This document shows positions 35,845-47,456 of a stretch of 64,000 bases of DNA, one piece after another. The stretch covers positions 1 through 64,000 of the forward strand of contig CAOLHI010002119.1 of the NCBI GenBank assembly GCA_948474755.1, given 5' to 3'. How positions within the stretch are numbered: the stretch's first letter is position 1; every line of letters starts with the position of its first letter. The notes beneath the pieces were generated by a model, which did not search any database, had not been told where the DNA came from, and saw nothing but the letters and a program-made list of their open reading frames with translations. Made by a program: the position numbers and the translations under genes. The stretch is from Ctenosaura bakeri (Eukaryota; Chordata; Lepidosauria; Squamata; Iguanidae).

Positions 35845-36021
35845 GGCTATTTCTTCACTACACTGTTACAGTGCTATGATTCCACTTTCAACATCCTATG
35901 GAATCCTGGGGTTTGCAGTTTAGGAGGGACATCTTTGGCTTCAGTGAACTACAAACCCCAGAATTCCACAGGATACTGAAAGTGGAATAACAGCACTATA
36001 ACAGCATAGGGTGGAAATGGC
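35845..36021. mobile_element. Palindromic MITE, copy 4
   Basis: The left arm TTCTTCACTACACTGTTACA and TGCTATGATTCCACTTTCAA pairs with the right arm ATACTGAAAGTGGAATAACA then GCACTATAACAGCATAGGG. It shares CATCCTATGGAATCCTGGGG then TTTGCAGTTT with copies 2 and 3. Outer ends read GGCTATTTC and GAAATGGC. Confidence 0.83.
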
Positions 36022-36314
36022 AGCAGAGGGGTGCTTCACTTCAGTTCCCTGAAGTCTGCTCTTTATGTGGCCAATTCATCTGGCTGTCTGATCTGCAAAG
36101 CAACTCATCTTCTAGTTCCCTCTAAGTCCCCCTTGGCTCACAGCTCTCTCCCAACTGATCGTAAGTCCTCTTCTTCAGGCCTTTATTCCCCTGTAACTCA
36201 GGTCTAAAGGAGACCCCTGGAGTCTTCTGTTCTTGTAGCTTCTGGCTTTTTAGAGCTTAAGTATTATCCACCCGCTCCAAATTATGCCAAATGGTAATTC
36301 TTGGCAATATCTAT

Positions 36315-36530
36315 CCTAAAGGCACTGGATCCTGCCTGATCTTGGAAGCTAAGCAGCCTTGGTTTGTACTTGGATAGGAGATCACCAATGAATATCAGGT
36401 GCTGTAGGCTATATTTCAGAGGAAGGGACTGGCAAAACTACTTCTGCTTATTCCTTGCCTAAGAAAAAACCTATGAAATTCATGGTGTCACCCTAAGTCA
36501 AATGGCAACTTGAAGGCACATATTCACAAA
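36315..36530 (+). mobile_element. 5S rRNA-derived SINE with Bov-B-like tail
   Basis: CTGATCTTGGAAGCTAAGCA then GCCTTGGTTTGTACTTGGAT, AGGAGATCACC and GGTGCTGTAGGCT follow the 3' two-thirds of vertebrate 5S rRNA, including the internal control region. A non-5S body (ATTTCAGAGGAAGGGACTGG) follows, then the tail ATGGTGTCACCCTAAGTCAA with GGCAACTTGAAGGCACA. Confidence 0.88.
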
Positions 36531-36542
36531 GTCCCAACATCC

Positions 36543-36930
36543 TGTTTTACACAAGAACACAAGAAGAATCCTGCTGGATCGGATCAACGGTCTATTCATT
36601 CTATCATCTTGTTCATCCTATGTGGTCAACCAGTGCCCTATGAAAGCCCACCAGCAAGATAATAATAAAACAGCACTCTCCTTCTTAAGCTTCTTAGCAA
36701 ATAATATACAGAGTCATATTGCATCTGGTACTGGAGATGATATATGGCCATACTGACTAGTAGTAACTGATAACTCTATCCTCCATGAATTTGTTCAATC
36801 TCCTTTAAAACTGGAAGCCACCACATCTTGTAGAAGTGAATCCCACAGTTTAGCTATGACTGTATTATGAAATACTTCCTCATATCTATCCTAGAACTTC
36901 TGTCTCTCAGCTTCACTGGGATGGCCCTCA
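36543..36930 (-). repeat. CR1/L3-type LINE 3' fragment, antisense
   Basis: Plus strand: ACAAGAACACAAGAAGAATC then CTGCTGGATCGGATCAACGG (reversed 3' end), CTGACTAGTAGTAACTGATA, CCTCCATGAATTTGTTCAAT and CCTTTAAAACTGGAAGCCAC, ending in CACATCTTGTAGAAGTGAAT (reversed ORF end). The sense copy of the same family is at 38405. Confidence 0.65.
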
Positions 36931-37065
36931 AATCTAGTATTACAAGAGAGAAGAATCTCACTAGCCAGGCCTGTAGGCAAGAGGCCTCCACAATTGTTGG
37001 GTTACAGTAACTGATACTCTGTGACATGCCTATCATGAAAGTTCCTTAGAGCTATCATGGCTAAT

Positions 37066-37253
37066 GAGAGCCAGCATAGTGTAATGGTTTGAGCATTGTA
37101 CTAAGACCCTGGAGAATTCCCTGTTCAGCCATGGAAAGCCACTGAGTGATCTAAGGCACATCACAAAGCGCTCAGCCCCAGAAAACCCCATGACAGGTTT
37201 GCCTTGGGGTCACCATAAGTCAGAAACAACTTGAAGACATGCAACAACGCAAT
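37066..37253 (+). mobile_element. tRNA-derived SINE with Bov-B-like tail
   Basis: Head GAGAGCCAGCATAGTGTAAT then GGTTTGAGCATTGTACTAAG, body TTCAGCCATGGAAAGCCACT, tail TTGGGGTCACCATAAGTCAG then AAACAACTTGAAGACATGCA and ACAACG. The body lacks about 35 bp around the GGCAATGGCAAACC segment. Confidence 0.88.
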
Positions 37254-38400
37254 CACAATCATGGCTAATATCCATCAGGAAAATGAGTATCCTTCAGAAA
37301 ATCTGTCCAATTTTTTTTAAAGAAATCAGACAGAATTTTAACGTATGAATTTAATGAATAAGTGCCTAGAACAACTGATTGGGAGGGCCATACATTCAAT
37401 TAGGTAGCTAGATCAGTGAAGTATGCATAGATACAGTGTTTTTCATTTGTGCAATAACAACAAAAGAAAAAGGCTTGAGGAATTCAGCCTTTGCAAATTT
37501 GCAGTTTGAGCTGACCTGGGTGACACCTTCATGATCAACCTGGAGATCAGAACACAAGTATCCATAGATTTCACACATCTCCAGATGTTCCAGTAAAGTT
37601 CTCAGCTCAAAAATACTTCAAAATATCTTCCAGAAAGCATGTATTTAAAGAAAACATGGTTGTAACTGTACATGTTAAGAGAAAATTCTTCCAGAACTAT
37701 TATTTAAATGCATATTTTTGTACAGGTTTTGTTGTTGTTCTTGTTGTTTTAAATTGCTAATCAAAGTAGAAAAGAAGAGAGACTTGTGAATGAAACATGA
37801 GAAAGTGATAACCACTGGAAAAAGATTTATCTGTCCATTCCTAACAAAAATAGCATCTACTGGAGGTCACACTCAAGCAGCTGTTGGTATACTATTCTAG
37901 CCTTTTCCTGCATGTGTGTATTTTATGACCCACTTTCAAACAGCTCTAAAAGCAAAACATTTAAGCAGAGTGTGTGCAAAGGCAAGGGTTTATTAATCTT
38001 GAGAAGCTGTTGCCATTCATGTCAGCATTAAAAATACATTACACTTGGAAATATTGCCTGCTTGCAAACACAAAATGGTATTTAAATAGCTCAGCAAGAC
38101 GGTAAATAAGTAGTAGCTGATGATGTGAGAACTGCAGAATTGGGATGCAAAGGAATTCAACTGGCTTGACTATGGCCAAGGCCAATCTAGTCAGCTCAGT
38201 TTGACCAGTTGCTCAGAACTCTGCTTAGATTACTAAATCTTTTCCCTGGATCTTCTTTCACACTGTAAAACAGCGATAGAAACTTTCAATTCCTCCAGAT
38301 CTTGTTGGGCCGGAACTCCCAGCACCCGCACCATGAACTGTGTTGATTAAGACAGATGAGGCAACATCCAGAAAGCCACACAACTTCTCCTTCCACCCCG
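37254..38400. other. Intronic DNA, nothing recognised
   Basis: AT-rich, with a GTTGTTGTTCTTGTTGTT tract near 37730. No exon or named repeat. Confidence 0.5.
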
Positions 38401-38404
38401 CCTT

Positions 38405-38685
38405 CATTTAAATTGTGAAATTTGTTACCACAAGATGTAGTAAGATGGCCTTCAACTTGAATGGCTTTAAAGCTAGTGTTGATACATACAGATTACCTCC
38501 AGTATCAGAGGGAGTTTGCCACCAAATACCTGTTGCTAGGGAACACAAGTGGGAAGACGCGGTTGCATTCATTACCTGCCCATGGGTTTCCTAGAGGCAT
38601 CTGACTGGCCACTGAGGGAACAATCTGCAGGACTAGACAGGCCTTTGGTCTGACTGAACAGGGTTCTTAAGGGTCCAAAACAGGC
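38405..38685 (+). repeat. CR1/L3-type LINE 3' fragment
   Basis: TTTGTTACCACAAGATGTAG, CTTCAACTTGAATGGCTTTA, GATTACCTCCAGTATCAGAG, CTGTTGCTAGGGAACACAAG and CATGGGTTTCCTAGAGGCAT are in the order of the family's ORF end and 3' UTR. They are followed by CTGACTGGCCACTGAGGGAA and CTTTGGTCTGACTGAACAGG. Confidence 0.65.
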
Positions 38686-38989
38686 AGGAATCTGCCCTAC
38701 CCCAGTCATTACTGGCAAGTTCAGTGCTGATCCATGTGGAAGTATGAAAGGTACTCTGCAAGAGGCATAAACAAATGGGCCTTTCTATGAATTGCCCATC
38801 TAGTTACACACACACACAAAACAGACTGCAAAGGCTACCCTTTTATCTATGGCTATGGTCCAACCTGAGGACCACATTTTCACATTTTCACAAAAGCACT
38901 GATCACCTACAAAAGCTCTTAAGTATTATCCTTTCAAAAAATGCCAAATGGTAATTCTTTGAAACAGCCTAAATACGGTAAAATCACTA

Positions 38990-39195
38990 GGTCCTGTTCG
39001 ATCTTGGAAGCCAAACAGGGTCAGCCTAGGTTAATACTTGGATGGGGGACCACTAATGAATACCAGGAGCTGTAGGTTGCATTTCAGGGAAGGAAATGGC
39101 AAAACCACCTCTTTCCCTAATAAAACACTATGAAATCCACTGAGCTGTCATAAATTGACAGGTGACTTGAATGCACACACGCACACGCACACATA
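38990..39195 (+). mobile_element. 5S rRNA-derived SINE with (CA)n end
   Basis: TTCGATCTTGGAAGCCAAAC then AGGGTCAGCCTAGGTTAATA and CTTGGATGGGGGACCACTAA is 5S-like, ending in GGAGCTGTAGG. The body AAGGAAATGGCAAAACCACC follows, and the tail GACAGGTGACTTGAATGCAC runs into ACACGCACACGCACACA. Confidence 0.88.
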
Positions 39196-40200
39196 GACAG
39201 TTCCTAGGGGGAAAAATATAAACACCTAAGCATTTACACACATTTACACACATTCTAACAATAGGTAGCCACAGGCACTGACTATAACGTAGGTTTCACA
39301 AAGTGGTATTCCATCTTTAACTTTTCTAAAACATATACACTAGCGCACAATATGGTTTACCTTCATGGGTAAAGCACAAAAATGCCCCTTTGCCATTTCT
39401 GCTCTGTCCATCAACATGGGAATGCAACTGGAAGCGCAAACCACCCCACAGTAATAAGAGTATTTTTCATGAAAGAGGAACTCTCTTTCTTTCTCTTCCC
39501 CCGCCTTCCATATTTGCTCTCCAACTGCCCACTGTGAATCCAGCTAACACGGTCATAACTAACCAGGGGACAGAAAGAAATCAAAGACCAACGCCCCCCA
39601 AATAAATGTCCACAACAGGAAACCAAAGGTAAAGTTTAATACAAGTATCACCATTTTGAATATTCTAGATCTTACAATGCCCAGCTTATAAAAAACAGGG
39701 TTTCTTTTATTCTTTCTCTTTTAAAGAACAGATACAGAAGATACCCAACAAGAGACTCTGCTCTGCCTTCAGTCAGCATCTGCTTAGTTTCTCCCAAGAA
39801 ACAAAATCCACCCAACATTCCTAAAATATATTTATCTCCCTGGCTCCATCATGTACCTACCCTTTTGATATCGTTGTGATATGCCAATGAACTGTCCCTT
39901 TAAGGAAGAATCCAGCCTCTTCCAGCTTCAGTCACTTGCTTGCCAGAATCAGGCAGCCAAAGCAGGCAATCAGTGTAGCAGCTCACAGCTGTCTACCTCA
40001 CAGATCCAAGCTCCTTTCTCTAAGCACTCTCCCCCAGTCTCTCTTGCTTGCACAGAAACACACACACACACACACACACCTCATTTCTTTACATACAGAC
40101 ACCAGGGACGAACTGGAGATGCCGTTGATCCACTCCCCTTTCTGTGAAAACATGCAGGGATGCCTAAAGAGCAAACGTATTTTTTTACTCCCTCCAAATT
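39196..40200. other. Intronic DNA, nothing recognised
   Basis: A (CA)10 tract lies at 40059..40079. Otherwise no recognised repeat or exon. Confidence 0.5.
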
Positions 40201-41720
40201 GCTCCACACACAAGGATTCCCCCCCCCATCCCCAGTACATCCCTTAGCCTTAGGCAAAGCTGCAGGAAGAACACAATGCAGGAACAGTACTTTTTGCAAC
40301 ACCTGCTGTAGCCCTATTAGTATGCGGGGGGGGGATATTGATGGCTCCCCCCTCCCGACCCCATGCGCTCCCCCCTACACTGAGACAGCATTGTTCTTCC
40401 ACTATGCAGCCCATCAGCTGCTGCCTTCTTCTCTCTCTTCCCCCACCCTGCACCCCAATCCCCTTTTGACAAGTTTCATCCCCCCACCATCCCCCTCCCC
40501 TGGAAGAAGGGGGCCATGGGAGGAGGGGAGGGAGAAGAACCTCCACAGACTGACGACCACATTTTGGAATGCACTTCATTAAAATATAGCTGCCCAATTC
40601 CAACCTGCAATGCAGAGGCAAGACAAAGCAAGCGCCACGCTTCCCCTTGCCTCGCTCTCAAAAGCCCCATTGTTCAGCAGGCATCTGGTCCTGATCTCAA
40701 CCTATTCGTGCCCATTGACCCCTCTTTTCACAGTGCACCCGTTCACGAATGGGCCTCACGTAAAGCTTGCTTGATGAATTAAAAAAAAAAAAAGCAGCAC
40801 TAGCCATCTGTCCTCCCAGGCTGAACTCAGACAGAGTAGTCATGCACTATGCACTACCCCCACTGCCTGCCTCTGTATGTGTGTGTGTGTGTGTGTCCCC
40901 CTCCCTCTCCCTGCTGCTCTTACACTCCGATGCTGAGGAACCTGTGCCTTTTTTGGCTAAGGAAAGCCTGGCACAGCTCACGCCACTTGCTGCCTGAACA
41001 TTTATTGCCTCCGCATCACAAGGGGAGAAGAATTCCCCAACCTTGCCAGGCGTCCACACACCCACACCCATCCACACCCCGCATTCCAACTTGCCTCTGA
41101 TTCCTTCTCCAATTCAAGCACAACCACAAGATTAATCCTTCCTTTGTGAGGTCTTGTCTCTAAAGTCGTGGTATGTAATGATCCTCAAAGCTGCAGCAGG
41201 AAAAAAAGGGGGGGGGTATAATTTAAATTTAAAAAAAAAAAGCTAGGTTCACAACCCAAAGAGAGATGGGGGGTGTCAGATGAGGGTGGTCAGGGCTTTT
41301 TTTTTTCTTTTTTTGCATCAGAGCTTCTGCCACATGACACCAAAAAAAAAAAAAAATGGGAGAGGGCGGGGGTGAGATGGGGAGAAGAAGCTGGTGGCTG
41401 GCGGCAGCCGACAGCACAAAAAGGAAAACGCAAGAGCCTACCTTTTATATTATTGGTGACATTTCTAACACATGACAACAACTTCCATCTGTGTTTAAAG
41501 CTGGGAGTGTAAGGGAAAAGAGCATTACATCACAGCTCCTTCTATTCCTCGAGGTGCTGAGGATGTAGGCCAGAGAGATTCAAAAGCCACCTGCGTTATG
41601 TTGAAATGCGAAATGCCAGCAGATGGATTTGAGGGGGAGCCCTGCCGTCTCCCTTTTAATTTTCTCCCTCCCTTTGTCTGAGAGAACGCCCTGAGAAGTG
41701 TTGAAATGGTACTGCCCTCG
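40200..41720. other. C-rich, pyrimidine-rich tract of raised GC without named repeats
   Basis: Many C and CT runs (CCCCCCCCATCCCC, TCCCCCCTCCC), a G-run (GGGGGGGG, 40326), (GT)n at 40877..40896, long A/T runs (40780..40792, 41341..41355) and more CpG than the surrounding intron. Open frames on both strands (40160..40582; 40250..40621 minus) are Pro/Ser- or Gly/Arg-rich and composition-driven. No exon with good splice sites was recognised. It could be a regulatory or alternative-promoter region, but nothing proves it. Confidence 0.45.
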
Positions 41721-42190
41721 TTTGCAAGGCAACCAAACGAAGGAATGAATATATATGTGTGTCTGTTGCAAATGCAGCAGTTCTAGATTTTTTTTTTCCT
41801 CTCCACTAGATTTATTTTAAGATAAAACCAGGCACTCCCAGGCTTCCCAATCTTCCTCCACAGAACATTTCTCCTTCTCTCTTGTATCTGTAAAGACCTC
41901 AGCCTAAAACGCACCTTCCCCCATTTATTAAAACTAATATAAATGTAAAACTGTAAACAATACAAATAAAAATGCAAAAATGAGCAAGGGGAAATCTAGT
42001 GATTATAGTGATTTATGAGGACGTGAACAGATGGGGCTATCCCCGTCTCACCATCATTTCTCTACAACTAGGCTCAAGAGGTATTTTTCAAGGGGGCCAA
42101 ATTGAACATATTTCAAAGGACTCTTCACTAAACTGGCTGAGTGGCCTGAAGAATTAGTAGGTGCAAAACCCTATTCTGGGATATATAATA
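41721..42190. other. Intronic DNA, nothing recognised
   Basis: AT-rich with no named feature. Confidence 0.5.
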
Positions 42191-42194
42191 CTGA

Positions 42195-42428
42195 CTTTGT
42201 GGTTGTTACTCGCCCTCAAGGCGTTTCCAATTTAGGTGATCTTAGGGCAAGCCTGCCATGGGATTCTCTAAGCAAGATTTTGGGGGGGGGGTTGGCCTTT
42301 GCCTCCCTCTGAGGCCAAGAGAGTGTGACTTACCCAAGGTCATCAAAAGGGTTTCCACAGCTGAATGGGGATTCAAACCTTGGTCTGCAGAGTCACTGTC
42401 CAACACTCCAACCATTACATCACTTTGG
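42195..42428 (-). mobile_element. tRNA-derived SINE with Bov-B-like tail, antisense
   Basis: Plus strand: GTTGTTACTCGCCCTCAAGG, GGCAAGCCTGCCATGGGATT, GCCTCCCTCTGAGGCCAAGA, GAGTGTGACTTACCCAAGGT, TTCCACAGCTGAATGGGGAT and TCAAACCTTGGTCTGCAGAG, ending in ACTCCAACCATTACATCA (reversed A box). Confidence 0.88.
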
Positions 42429-43104
42429 AAATACTGACTATCAAAATGCAAACACAAATCAAAATACAGGATACTTCCTTCCACTAAGGTTGCCAGCTGT
42501 CTTTTATTGTAATAGCTATCCTTTATTTGAGGTCTGGAAAGCTTATCCTTTATCAGACCAGTAGGTGTCCTTATTAAAAGGGATATCCCCTATTTGAGAG
42601 TTGGAAAGGTCTTCCTTTTACAGAGACTTAACAAGAAGCAAAATATAAACAAACAAATCTACTTTGGAGTATGGACCCTTCAAAAAGACAGAAATGTGTG
42701 CATCCTGTAATTTATGAATGGGGACCATGTGTTAATTTTACTGAGAAACACATCGCTAAGTTAACTAAAACCAGTGCTTTCATTTAGCATTTAAGGGAGA
42801 ACTCAGACGTGTTAACAGCTACTTACTGATTGTCAATATTGTACGTTGTGAATTTGGATTGTCCTTTATCGCTATTCTGAAAACTTGGCAACACTACCCC
42901 TCACTGAACGGCCAATCACCTCCCTTGAGAACACTTTTTGAAATATGACTGAAAGAGAGTAGGGAGCTTTGGGATATTACTAAAAAGGAGGGGTAGCTAA
43001 AAAGACAAATGAATGGAGTTCTAGAGTAAATCAAGCCTGAACTCTCCCTAGAAGCCAAGCTGACTAAACAGAGGCTGTTGTACTTTGGCCATGCCATGAG
43101 AGGA
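42429..43104. other. Intronic DNA, weakly repetitive
   Basis: Internally repetitive CTTTTATT, CTATCCTTTATTTGAG and CCCCTATTTGAG phrases occur at 42495..42620, and GTTGCCAGC near 42488 is echoed by TTGGCAACAC near 42885. An unnamed repeat is possible. Confidence 0.4.
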
Positions 43105-43105
43105 C

Positions 43106-43980
43106 ATAGAATCATAGAATCATAGAAATTCAGAGTTGGAAGAGATCACACAGGCCATCCAGTCCAACCCCCTGCCATGCAGGAACACCCTCAAAGCAAT
43201 CCCGACAGATGGCCATCAAGCCTCTGCTTAAAAACCTCCAAGGAAGGAGACTCCACTACACTCCAAGGCAGAAGATTCCATTGCCGGACAGCCCTGACTG
43301 TCAGGAAGTTCTTCCTGAGGTTCAGGTGGAATCTCCTTTCCTGCAGCTTGAATCCATTGCTCCTTGTCCTGGTCTCTGGAGCAGCAGAAAACAAGTCCCC
43401 TCCTTCCTCTACGTGGCATCCCTTCAAATATTTAAACTTGGCTATCATGTCCCCTCTTAACCTCATCTTCTGCAGACTAAACATACCCAGCTCTCTAAGT
43501 CTATCCTCATAGGGCATGGCTTCCAGGCCTCTCACCATTTTGGTCGCCCTCCTCTGGACTTGCTCCAGCTTGTCAATATCCTTCTTGAATTGGGGTGCCC
43601 AGAACTGGACACAGTATTCAAGATGGGGTCTAACCAAAGCAGAGTAGAGTGGTACCAGTACCTCCCTCGATCTAGACACCATACTCCTATTGATGCAGCC
43701 GAAAATTGCATTGGCTTTCTTGGCTGCCGCATCACACTGCTGACTCATGTTCAGCTTGTGGTTTATGAAGACTCCTAGATCCCTTTCACACGTACTGCTA
43801 TCCAGCCACGTGTCCCCCATCCTATATTTGTGGATTCCATTATTTCTGCCTAAGTGTAGGACCTTACATTTCTCTCTGTTGAATTTCATTTTGTTTGCCC
43901 TGGCCCAGCTCTCCAATCTATCCAGGTCATTTTGAATTTTGATCCTGTCCTCTGGCGTATTAGCAACCCCACACTAGAAA
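43106..43980 (-). mobile_element. CR1 LINE 3' fragment, best-preserved copy
   Basis: On the minus strand one frame is open from the upstream end (PEDRIKIQNDLDRLESWARA) through [60 protein letters not shown] and [20 protein letters not shown] to the stop at 43191. An ATG-initiated frame covers 43191..43916 (241 residues). These are the last part of the CR1 reverse transcriptase and its C-terminal domain. The 3' UTR and terminal ATAGAATCATAGAATCATAG (reversed octamers) are at 43106..43130. The catalytic YADD region is not present, so the copy is 5'-truncated and inactive. Confidence 0.95.
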
Positions 43981-44074
43981 AGACAATAATGCTTGGAAAG
44001 TTAGCAAAAGAGGAGGACCGAATTACAGATGGATAGTCTCAATCAAGGAAGACATGCCCCTGAATCTGCAAGAC

Positions 44075-44178
44075 CTGAGCAGGGTGGTGGGTAAGTTGAG
44101 CTGGGAGTCTCTCATCCATAGGGTCACCATAAGCCAAAGTTGATTTGACCACAGTTAACAACAACAACAACAACAAAG
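44075..44178 (+). mobile_element. tRNA-derived SINE, 3' tail remnant
   Basis: GTCTCTCATCCATAGGGTCA then CCATAAGCCAAAGTTGATTT and AACAACAACAACAACAACAA match the Bov-B-like SINE end. Head and body are missing or unrecognisable. Confidence 0.6.
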
Positions 44179-46700
44179 CAAAAGGCACCTCTTTCATTTC
44201 GACAATACTCACTGAGCTTGCTGATCTATATGTAGGCGAAAACTGAGAGCACAGTCCAATAGCCTTCTTGCTCCCTCTCCCACATTCACATAGCACCATA
44301 TGCTTATTTGGTATCCAGTCTTGCAGTAATCTTCCTCCCAGAATTTAGGAGGAATTTGCAGCCCCTTACATGTACTTGAGTTCAGTGCTTCTTAAGCTAT
44401 CTGATGTGTGAGATTCGAGCCCTGCTCTTCTTATGCTACCCCCAGTGTGCAATTTGTGCCCTTTGGCTACAACTGTTTCTTTCTTTCTTTCCAAGATGCT
44501 TGCCAAGGACCAGCAGCCAACAGACCACCAGTTTGAGTAGCACCATTTTAGCCTAAACTTGGCTCCTACAGCATTTGCAGGAATACTAAATGTCAAAATG
44601 TTAATGCCTTAATGACTCTTCATAATGACTGCAGAGGAGGGAATGGGGAATTTTATGATGCTTATATGACAGAATGTTTTCCTTCTCCTTCCGCAACAGA
44701 TTTATCTTGCATTGCTTAAGCCCACAACATAGTTTTAAATTTCTTGGTTTCAGCAAACCTAAAGGAAAAAACATGATCACAACACCAGCTCCTTTTTACC
44801 AGGCTACTGATCACAGGGCCCTTTCCAAAACATTGCCTACATTTTTTTCAGGTATATTGGCCTCCATGAAAGCCATTCACTGACTTGTACACTGATAAGA
44901 ATACTCTGCTGCATTTATAGTGAGTTAGTGAGCAGGGATGCATTCCTTACAAGGAGCAGTAATCAGAACACATGCTTGGCATACAGAATATCTCAGATTT
45001 AATTGCCAGCTAAAGGCAGCAGGTGACAGGCAAATATGTTAGAGGAGCAAATACCAGGCTAGATGGTCAATTTATCTAACTTAGTACAAGATTGCCCCAT
45101 ATGATCAGATCACTGGGCTGGTCACTACTGGTCTTGCTTCTTCCAGTGCAGCCTTCCCCAAGCTGGTGTTCTCCAGATGTGTTGGACTATAGCTCCCAGA
45201 GGGCAACTCCTGAGAACTAGAGTCTAGCACATCAAGATAATCCAGGTTAGAGAAGGCTGTTCTGATGCCTTTGTGATGAATAACTCTACCCTCATTTATC
45301 CTGTGCATTCTTCTGAAGCACTTAGGCAAAGCGTCCTGGAAATTCAAGACGTACATTGCATTAGAAATCCAAGCTAATGGGGCAAGTTGCTATCATCTGC
45401 TCGCCCTAACTGAACTCCTTTCCTACTGGCTTGCCAATCCTGGAGAGCTGGATCCATGTTCATCAGACTATTTGCATGGAATTTTCAACACTGCCGGTTT
45501 GTGTTAGGTTAAGCTACTACTTACACTAAGCTATACAGCTATATATTTGGGCTTTGTTCCATTAAGTACAGAAGTTAGGTTGTAAGACAGTGTGTAGCAG
45601 GGGTCATACACACTTTAAGAATTGAAACGACCCTTGCCACAGCTCCTGGGGCAGATCCCTAGGAGACTGGGGAAGTCAGTTCCCAATTATACCATGGGGA
45701 TATTTTTTCCCCCTGAAGCAGGGATGGGCAACTGCAAGGATTGCACCTATCACCTTTTCTATAACCACGCTAAATCCCTCCAGGATGCATCTACTCATTT
45801 TTATTTTTCCAAAACTCTTTAATTTTATACCTTAACAAAATGTCTGTATTGGCAGGTGGCCTTTCTGGAGAACTGCATTTCCTAAAAGCCTTTGGAAGCA
45901 CGAGAATCCATTTGGGGGCAAAAACAGTTTGGGATGGGGTGGAGTTCTGGAGAAAGGGGACACAAATGGCCAGTGTATGTTACACGCAGCCTAATAGCTA
46001 CATAATTCCCATTCAGGCCTCAAGTTTCCAGTTGCAGATGGAGGTAGGGTGAAGCGTGTGAGATAGGAGATCATTTATCTATGAAAACCTAGGGAAACTG
46101 AAAAATCTCTAATCATTTATTCATTATTAAATCAAAAAGATAAAGTAACGTACATAGAGATGTACAAAAGAAAGACGTAAAATAGAAATTAACATAATGC
46201 ATTGCTGTAGTACACTGGCAAGAAAGGAAAATTTCATTTCACACGTACAACCTTACCTAGTCCATAAATTTAGAGCCCTCTAATCAGGACGCTTCCGTTT
46301 CAATGCGTATGTTCTTATGCAGAAGCAAATGGCTGTATCAGTACATATTGGAACCAATTCACTTAGCATGTGGGAGCACCAAATGGAGAAACAAACTGTG
46401 AATTCACATTAACTGAAAACTCAGCAAGATGTGGAAATCAAACACAGATGGTTCACCACATATTAAAGGGTCAGTATTTTGCCTTTTCTTCTCACTTTAC
46501 ATACTCTAGGATAACAATTGATAATCTCCTCCCACCTTTTTTTTTTAACAAGACTGATATTTGATACATGATCACCAGGGAAAGACCACAATAAGCTTCC
46601 AAGCCATTAACATCTATGATTATGATGAAGAGATTGCGAAACATTTTTTTTTTCCCCTGTATATATTCTGTGGTTGAACATTTGTTCAGCCCTACTGGAA
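44179..46700. other. Intronic DNA, mostly unrecognised
   Basis: A short foldback-type fragment lies at 45165..45215 (CTCCAGATGTGTTGGACTAT then AGCTCCCAGAGGG). No exon recognised. Confidence 0.45.
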
Positions 46701-46716
46701 AACAACTGGAAGACCA

Positions 46717-47057
46717 TGCCCTCCAATAGTCCTGATTTGGCAGGAACAGTCCCAATAGTTTCCCTGCTGCCCCACTTAATTCACCTGCTTTTAAATTGTC
46801 CCAGTCTCCTCTCACTTTTCTGCTTTGTCCTCAGTGTAGGTCCATTGCTGCAAACTGAGTTCAAAGTGCAAGTTACTTCAGCAAAGAGGAAAGGAGAGTG
46901 CAGAAACGTGGCCATGGCAGTCAGCTCAAGAGAAAAAGAATTTGCTGTAGCTTCTCTTAGCTTGATTGTTCTTTCTTATTAATAACTTTTGTCATCTTGA
47001 CCACACTCTGTTTGGCCACATGTGCCCTGGTTTTCATCTGTGAAATGCTGGCGAGTA
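46717..47057 (+). repeat. Diverged direct repeat, copy A
   Basis: Shares, in order, CATGCCCTCCAA, GCAAACTGAGTTCAAA, CTTATTAATAACTTTTG, CCACATGTGCCCTGGTTTTC-like and GTGAAATGCT with copy B at 47457. The direction and family are unknown; the plus strand was chosen arbitrarily. The open frame 46674..46982 falls inside and is not a gene candidate. Confidence 0.65.
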
Positions 47058-47456
47058 TGGAAGACTCTTGGGTTTATGTGCCCCTCCCCAGTTTTCCTTC
47101 TGATGTGCCTATGTGGAGAAAACTGGAAGTTTTCCCTTTTATTCTCAACCAATCATGGTTATCCATTTCACTATAAACAATAGCGTTTAATATTAATTGA
47201 GGTTTAGTGCAGAGATGCAGAGCCTCTATCCTATGGACAATACTTAGCCCAGGCCATCTGGCCCATGGGGCTTCCACGTGAGGCCTTGACTTCTCAGGTA
47301 AGCAAAGGAGTATGCTACAGCCTTGTGGACATGATTCAGTTGCTTCAGTCATTTTCAACTTTTCCACAAAAGGAAAATGAAGTAGAAGTGAAGCCAGTGG
47401 TACACTTAAGATAGTCCTTTGAGACTTTGCACTTGACCCCCAAGGTGAGGACTTCA

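Noticed and set aside
36315..36435. Functional 5S rRNA gene
   Set aside because: Only the 3' two-thirds of 5S is present, with substitutions and a SINE body and tail attached. No terminator T-run follows the 5S part.
40160..40621. Overlapping 123-140 aa open frames on both strands
   Set aside because: They lie in C-rich, low-complexity DNA, are Pro/Ser/His or Gly/Arg-rich, overlap on opposite strands and lack splice context or family motifs.
43191..43916. The longest frame (241 aa) as a host gene
   Set aside because: Motifs are those of the CR1 reverse-transcriptase C-terminus and the frame ends in a CR1 3' UTR; a 5'-truncated retroelement, not a host gene.
46674..46982. 102-aa plus-strand frame
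   Set aside because: Falls within one copy of the diverged direct repeat; the second copy does not preserve the frame.
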